From the NCBI GenBank assembly GCA_034509735.1, contig JACGWO010000003.1:4774001-4838000 (forward strand): a stretch of 64,000 nt of DNA, written 5' to 3'. Numbering within the stretch: the first letter of the stretch is position 1; every line of letters begins with the position of its first letter. A model generated the notes under the pieces. The model ran no database searches. It was not told the DNA's origin and saw only the letters and a list, made by a program, of their open reading frames with translations. A program made the translations under genes and the position numbers. Positions 57,301 to 64,000 of the stretch are shown in pieces. Origin of the DNA: Sesamum alatum (lineage: Eukaryota > Streptophyta > Magnoliopsida > Lamiales > Pedaliaceae).

Positions 57301-59258
57301 ACAACACAAGGTGGAGGTAAAAGGAAAGAGCAAAAGGTCCAAGCAGTCAAGTTCATAGATTTCTAATAATGTAAGCATTCACTGTCGTAAAAGAGGGCCA
57401 TTGGAAAAGGGAGTATTCTAAACCCCTCTCCAATGTAGGTAAAATTTGATATTGAGTATTGACATGATCACTTTTTGGTATTTGATACCATTCCTATCAC
57501 TAATCTGCGGGTGGTTTGCAGAAAGTGAATAAGGACCTAAAAGCCAAGAACAGTCCTAGGATTCAACAATGGCAAGGTCCATTGATGAAAAGGATTAGAG
57601 ACTTGTTAGGCCCATAATCGTGATCATGTTAGGATAATATAGGAATTACGTAACCTAGCATGATCAAAAGTATGTCTCTTTGTTGGACAAAGGTTTTATT
57701 ACATACATATTTCATCAAACAAAATTATTGAATATTGATTCATGTTTGCTAGTAGTTACACGTAAATTCCTAGAACACCATCCCATAAAAGGTTTATGGA
57801 TACTCAAATCATCTAAATGGATTAATCAAGACCAACTTGCAAATTAGGCATCTACAACAGTTAGGACGTTTCTTCTTATTAAAAGATAAGTAAATTGAAA
57901 AGTTCGATGAATCTAGAAATAGATGATTCGAATCGACTAAATTTACGAGTCTTTTATAAAGAAGAAAGTCCCAAAGCTCTTTGTTGGACAAAGTAGGCTT
58001 GCCAAATAGTCTATTGGAAGGGAGCCAATAAGACAACTGTAGGTTACTAATACACAAAACCATAAGAGAGTTCAAAAGTCTAAAGGTCCCATAGGAGGTT
58101 TGGGAATTAGACTTAAGGAGGTGAACCATAAATGGTTGCAAAATTAAACCTGTTTCGATAGGATCGAAAAGGCCGTGTATTTAGTGGGAGCTCTTGAGCA
58201 TCCAAGTTGAGAATGGAATTCTCAATGAAAACGTTTCCTGTAAAGGCCAAGTATGACGGTCTCTGATAAAGGGAACGATCGAATCTCGTTGGACGAAGAT
58301 CGATCGAAGTTTCGCCCAATTACCTTAGCCCGTGTGGACGTAGACTCAAAATTGCCAACGTAAGGAACGTGGCACTTTGCTAGGAGTCACGCACAAGGAG
58401 CCATGGTTTGGCAAGCCTGTGTCCCGACAAAGTCCTTGAGCATGTAGAAGGATCCTACATACGTCAAGGGACTAGTGGGAGACAAATTAGACTCGGTGTC
58501 TAATTTGTACAAGTTTACGACAGAATAATACTAACGTTGCTTAGAATCGCATTTCTTAAATTGATCATATTCCAAGTCCCCTTAAGAACGAACCCGAATG
58601 TCGTAAGAGGTACGATTGATCGGGATATGTTCGGTCAAATTTGGATAGTAATCCAAATGACCTGCGGAACGTGATGTTGGACATCGTAGTGGGATTTATG
58701 GAAAGGAGCCATAGAATCCACTAGGAAATTCAAACAAGGTTTGAAACACCGCATAACTGAAATATTCGTTTTGACGAGCTCATACGGAGCATGACTCGGT
58801 CGTAAACAACGTAGGTGATTAGTGGGAGTAGAAATGGCGTTCCAAGTGTTTAAGTGTGTAATATCTTGATCCATGGATGAATTCAAGACATTAGGAATCA
58901 CTAAAACACAACTGTAACTCACGAAAATTCTCCATGACATTTTAAGGGTTCCCACGTACATATCATGAATTGAGTTTTTCAAAGATTCAGTCCATGATAG
59001 ACTGATGAGAAAACTCAAACATGTAGAAGGACAAGTTGTCGACTCAGTCATAGTAAGACTGATGAGGAAACTTGGATACTATGCATAAAGCATGAAGCAT
59101 TCAAGACTTAGTCATGGTGGACTAATGAGAAGGCTTGGATGTTGAGTATCCCCTACGTCTTAACCCTAGGAAAACATATGATATGTTTACTCGGTGCATA
59201 GGAACCGATGTTGAGAGTGCTTCTAGCATGGCTCAACATAAATCGGTAATGCACTGAG

Positions 59259-61485
59259 TGAAGGACAAGCGGATCCGCCCAGGAGCGCGAGCGGAAGCGA
59301 GAAAAGCGAGAAATTGCGTAAATTTAAATCAAATTCAAAATACGCGAATCCCAAGGGGTGTACCCTTGGGTGCTCAACCGGGCGTTCGATGTAGGATGTG
59401 TAAATATTAAAACATACATTTAAACACATAGGGCATAGATATACAAATGAAATCAATCAAAGCGTAATAAACCGTTACCTTTGATTGTTTAGCGTATGCT
59501 CCCGGCTACTAGCGTTGTTCCTTCTCCGGAATGCTCACGAAATCTAAACGTATGGATTCTCCAAAGGCGATCCACACCACACCGGAAGAAACACACGTTC
59601 TTCTTTCTAGAAATGAACGGGTTTAGAAAGGAATCAGTTTAAGAGAAGAACACTATGAATTAGTGTTCTCTTAAACTTACTTTGTTCTTCTTCTTGATTC
59701 AAAATCAAGTGAAGAACACAAGTGTAAGAGAGGGAGAGAGCACGAAATTTTGAGAGAGAGGAGAGGATTTTTGTCTTCTCTTTTTTCTAGAAAAAGATGA
59801 ATAATGAATCACTTATGCTAGGTGTTGTATATTCTAATATATATACATAATTAATGTGATTATTGGAATGTGTCTAGGTTCATCCAAGGATGTCTAGATT
59901 CATTCCAATCAATCACCATCAATTCTTCAATCAAGCCTACCAAAATTTATGGTATGATCAAATCATACCAAAAGGGAAGAGCTTGATTGGAGTTGATTTG
60001 TCTCTTTCCAAAAGAGACAAGTCAACATACCACCTAGCATGCAACATGGCTGATTTTGCTTCCTCCAAGGGAGCATGTCGGCTATGTTTAATTAAGGAAG
60101 AAGTCCAACTTCTTCCTATTCCAAATTAGGAATTATTTCTCCTCTCGGGTATAATTTAACGGACCGGGTTTTATCGTAATCCAATTACGACGAACCCAAT
60201 ATTAAATCCAATTTAATGTCCACTTAAATTATTCCCGTTGATATTTTAATCCAATTAAAAGATCCAACGTCTCAACATCTCAACTTTCCATATTTAATCG
60301 AAAATCCAATTTACCGATTAAATGAAAGCCCAATACAATATCGGCCCGTCCATCCAATGGACTTTCCCTTAAGTAATCCAATTACTTATTTTATCCTTCG
60401 AGATTGACTCCAAGTCGATCTCTCAACCTCCTCTGTGATTTGTTTGTGACCTTTTAGGTTCACCCTCAGCTAGACTTGGGCCCGTGTCCCACAAGGGCCC
60501 GTTACCATGGGTGGCCGTCTAGCAACGGTCCATGGCACTAGAGACTAGGTGAATTGGCGTGAACATTTAGGCGCCGACTCCGTACGGGTACGATCGTTCC
60601 GTCTACCGTCTCCCGACCTTAGTCTAGGGTATGGAATTAGGCGTCGGTTCCCATCCTTGACTAGGCATCTATGCTTAATACTCGAGACCACGTATGCTTC
60701 ATTGTATCGACACAGGAAACCATTCCCTGTTCGACCAACCACTGTGGCCACAGCTTCAAACAGCATGAACGTGTCTCTGATTGCATAGGAGATACCTCTG
60801 TCACATACTGACAGGGGACGGATCCTCTTCTTGGAATCCACCGTCCTCGCTACACATTCTGACTGCACTAGACAAGGCTTACGATAATCATCTTACAGAA
60901 TGATTACCTCTCGCCCGATCCAAGATACAGCCGTCCTGTGCACGCGACTGCCATGATCCCTCAAGTCTGAGGATTACTCCCGTACTATCAGAACCGGGGA
61001 AAACCAATCATACCGACGAAGCCTCCAAGGCTTCCATATGATGATCCCCGCGAGTCAGTCCAGTCGGCTCGACCCCAGTCGAGCAACCCATCAAGATCGT
61101 GTAGGCGTCCCACGCCTGTCGCCGATGAAACACGACACTCATCCAATGAACACGACTCTTGACGCAAGTCTCAATAGGACTCTCGATGCCCTGTCTCGAG
61201 GTCCTCGACTTGGAACGTTTCAGACCCAACTCTTAATCAGTTGGTTTCATGACCACCATCCAATGCGTGGCCCAACTGCACGAGTTGTTATCCATGGTCT
61301 GTGGGCTTTGTTGCGATATAAGTTAAACACCATTTTAACAAATGTAAGATGAGCGTAATAAAGAAGGTACCATTGGTGACGAACACTGATCTTAGTCATC
61401 ACATAATAATATTACATTCACATCAAGTTGTTGGATAGGTTACAAATTGCCAAACCTATTGGCTTTCTGGTCACCTATTCCAACA
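59259..61485 (-). mobile_element. Solo LTR of copia family A
   Basis: A 2227-bp LTR (minus orientation, TGTTGG at 61485 to TTCA at 59259) is flanked by the perfect direct repeat CTGAG (59254-59258, 61486-61490), and no internal sequence adjoins it. This is the product of recombination between the two LTRs of a former full element. It splits the copia C RNase H region. Confidence 0.95.
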
Positions 61486-61989
61486 CTGAGGGGTTGAAGA
61501 CAGCAATCAAGAACGATCCTTTGTACCTGAATAAGGACTAAAGATGTGTTCATGATGCACCGTCTGTTGAGAGTTGCTTTGGAAGGCTAAAAGCGATACT
61601 AGCTTCCAGAGCATAAGTGAAAACCAGTTAGTCTCAAAGGTATGCACAGTCAGGCCCAATGACGAGTGCATCGGATAGTGGTCACTGATGAAAACAGTGT
61701 CCATAGGATGGACGTGGCGCCTATCACGACCTAGCCATGTTCGCCTATATGGCAGGCAACTTGGCTATGGGAGTATTGGCACGAGATCTCATCACAAGAT
61801 CCATGAAAATATTCTTAGACAACCACCATCTCTAGGAGGCAATGGTGGATAGAGGTAACACGGTTAGACCGTATTGCTTCGCAAGAAAATATAAGTGGAC
61901 TCACAATACCTTAGTCAGTATCGTAGATTACTCATACTGAGAGGATTCTGAACAAAGTGGGTAATTGACTTATTGGTCAAGTGGGAGAT

Positions 61990-64000
61990 TGTTAGAATAG
62001 GTGATCAGAAAGTCAATGGTATTGGCTGTTCTGAGAACCATTCGTCAATCTGTGAACAAGTAATATTATGTTGATGAATGTAGTAAGGATTCATAGGCAT
62101 GAGTTTGTTGTACTTACTACTTGCATCGTTACGATGTCACAACAAACGCCCACAGACTGAAATAACATTTCGGGAAATTGGAACTACGCTTGGAGGTAGG
62201 TTCATGAAATCAGTTTCGCCGAATCAGTCTGAAATACTCCAAGTCAAAGGAATCTCGAGACAGGGCATCAAGAATCCATTTGAGACTTGCACTAAGCATC
62301 TGCTGTCGTGTTTCATCGACGGGTGACGAGGATCGTCTAAGCAGTGTTAGTGGGTCGGCCTGCTGGGGAGCGGCTGACTGAGGTGACTCGCGGGAATCGT
62401 CATATGGAAGCCACTCGGGCTTGGTCGGTATGACTTGTATTCCCGGTTCCGATAGTACGGGATTAGTCCTCGGACTTGAGGATCACGGCAGTCCCCTATA
62501 TACTAAGGCTGTATCTTGGATATGGTGAAATTTGACCGGTTATATTACATGGTCATCATAAGCCTCGTCAAGTGCAGTCGGAGTATGTTAGAACGGTGAA
62601 TTCCAAGATAGGATCTGTCCCCTGTCAAAGGATATGACAACAAGATCTCCTATGCGCTCGGAGATGGTTTAGACTCACAAAGTCTATGGCCATAGCACTT
62701 GATGTAGTGGGAAAGGATTTCCTACGTCGAGTTAAACCTATCTCGAGCATTATGCATAGTTGCCTAGTCAAGGATGGGAACCGACCCCTAGACTAAAGGC
62801 CGGGAGACAGGCGACAGTAGGACCGTACCCGTACGTATCGAGCGTTGGTAGGACCGCACCTGCGTATAACTCGGAGCCTAAATGTTCACACCATAAATTC
62901 ACCTAGTCTCTAGTGCCATGGACCGTTGCTAGATGGCCACCCATGGTAACGGACTACTTTGGTTATGAAATAACAAGAAGTAGGTCCAAGTCTAGCTGAA
63001 AGGTGAACCTAAAGAGTCACACCCGCTACACCAAATGAAAGGGAATTAATTTGGAATTAATTCCGGGAGAAGGTTTAATTTAATGGAATTAAATTATACT
63101 TCTTGGAGATTCAAGCCTCGATGAATTATTTTGAATAATCGGGCTTGAGTTCATAAATTAGATTTATGAATTTTATAAAGCATGGGCTTTCCTTTTAATT
63201 AGATTAAAAGGGTGAATTAATTAATTAGTGGGCTTGGTATATTAAATAGGATTTAATATAAAGTCCATGGGACTATTTAATTTAGAATTAAATAATCCCA
63301 TTCTATGGAATTAATTAATGGGCTTGATATATTAAATAGGATTTAATATAAAGTCCATGGGACTATTTTATTTAGAATTAAATAAGTCCTTTCCATTAAT
63401 TAATTAATGGGCTTAGTATATTAAATATGATCTAATATAAAAATCCATGGGAATATTTAATTTAGAATTAAATAGGCCCATTCCATAAAGCCCATCAAAA
63501 TGGATGGACAAGATTTGATCTAGAGAATGATGAGATGAAGGGCCATGATTAATTTGACTTAATCAAAGCCTAATTTGACTAGGATTTGACTAGGTCAAAA
63601 TCCTAGTCAAAGTGTGTCTCTTTGGAAGAGTTTGAGAAGGAATAGGAAATTCCATCTTCTATAAATACTCAAAAAAACACACACTTACACCTAGTATTCT
63701 CTACAACTCTCATCTCTCATCTCCCTCAAATTTTCGTCCATCCCCTTCTTTTCTCTCCAAGAATTATACTTTGTTCTTCTTGATTTATTCAAGTTAAGAA
63801 CATAAGAGACATTGATTGCGTTAATTCATAGCGTGTATCGATGTCTCTTCTCCCCAAATAATTTCTTGCTAGCACAAGGGTCGTTTGCTTTCCGGTGGAG
63901 CGAGTGAGATGATTTAGAGGGTCTCTTCTTGAGATCTTGGTGCAAAACGGGGAACAATGCATGTAGCCGAACGAAGACAAAACTACAACCGGGTAGGTTC
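61990..64000 (+). repeat. Copia C 3' LTR, incomplete at window end
   Basis: It begins TGTTAGAATAGGTGATC. Its distal part (GGTGCAAAACGGGGAACAA...GGGTAGGT) matches the copia B LTR about 200 bp before that LTR's end, so roughly 200 bp lie beyond the window. It contains a 90-bp triplication at 63230-63490. Confidence 0.85.
63230..63490 (+). repeat. ~90-bp tandem repeat, three copies, in copia C LTR
   Basis: GGGCTT(G/A)(G/A)TATATTAAATA begins at 63230, 63320 and 63409. Each unit carries two dyads, TTAAATAGGATTTAA and TTTAATTTAGAATTAAA. Confidence 0.85.

Larger units (their letters stand above)
57301..64000 (+). mobile_element. Copia C, heavily decayed, with 3' LTR running off the window
   Basis: Degenerate gag with a zinc-knuckle trace (AAAGAGGGCCATTGGAAAAG at about 57390, compare copia A at 26945), then integrase traces around 57800-58340, RT/RNase H traces to 59258 and 61491-61970, polypurine tract AAGTGGGAGATT and an LTR from 61990. 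No frame longer than about 140 codons survives. A family-A solo LTR (59259-61485) is inserted. The 5' LTR and leader are missing. Confidence 0.75.

Noticed and set aside
1..64000. tRNA or rRNA genes
   Set aside because: No cloverleaf or rRNA sequence was recognised by reading; the TGGTATCAGAGC sites are primer sites, not tRNAs. A covariance-model scan would be decisive.

Overview
This window looks like nuclear DNA of a flowering plant, probably a eudicot. It is AT-rich and dominated by nested LTR retrotransposons of Ty1/copia, Ty3/gypsy-Tat, Ty3/gypsy-Athila and chromovirus type. It also holds a decayed endogenous pararetrovirus, DNA-transposon derivatives and a block of plant mitochondrial sequence. 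One intron-containing host gene stands out: a BSD2-type DnaJ zinc-finger chaperone at 34250-37128 (+).

Layout. 1-3301 (-): endogenous caulimovirid remnant with movement protein, coat protein with CCHC knuckle, coiled-coil ORF and a tRNA-Met primer site. 4021-6866 (-): 5' part of a copia element (family A), next to a fragment of an Athila-like LTR (6867-7145). 7287-8437: non-autonomous hAT-like element with a perfect 8-bp target duplication. 8936-11297: AT-rich foldback repeat with a ~260-bp tandem array. 11298-33783 (+): complete but defective Tat-lineage gypsy element, target duplication TCCTC. It carries a spliced antisense gene with a plant mobile domain (PMD), and that gene is split by a nested copia A element (22514-31954, +). 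33784-34090: more foldback-type repeat. 34250-37128: BSD2-like gene. 37408-39205: two large inverted-repeat elements. 39940-41638 (-): chromovirus relic invaded by an Athila element (41639-48999, -). The Athila is in turn invaded by copia B (49000-52645, -), which runs into a 500-N assembly gap. 53146-55436: mitochondrial DNA with an mttB/nad7 chimera. 55437-57300 (+): 3' end of a second copia B. 57301-64000 (+): decayed copia C, which holds a family-A solo LTR (59259-61485, target duplication CTGAG) and whose own 3' LTR runs off the window.

How the parts relate. Insertion order can be read from target duplications and interrupted frames: foldback repeat, then Tat gypsy, then copia A; and chromovirus, then Athila, then copia B. 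None of the retroelement polyproteins is intact, so none looks autonomous.

Two signals seem most worth follow-up. First, the LTRs of copia families A, B and C, and the Athila element, are packed with short inverted repeats whose arms are separated by exactly three bases (TGG, TAG, TTG, AGG, GGT). Family A has twelve in a row over about 470 bp. Second, the Tat element carries an intron-containing PMD gene on its antisense strand between pol and the 3' LTR.
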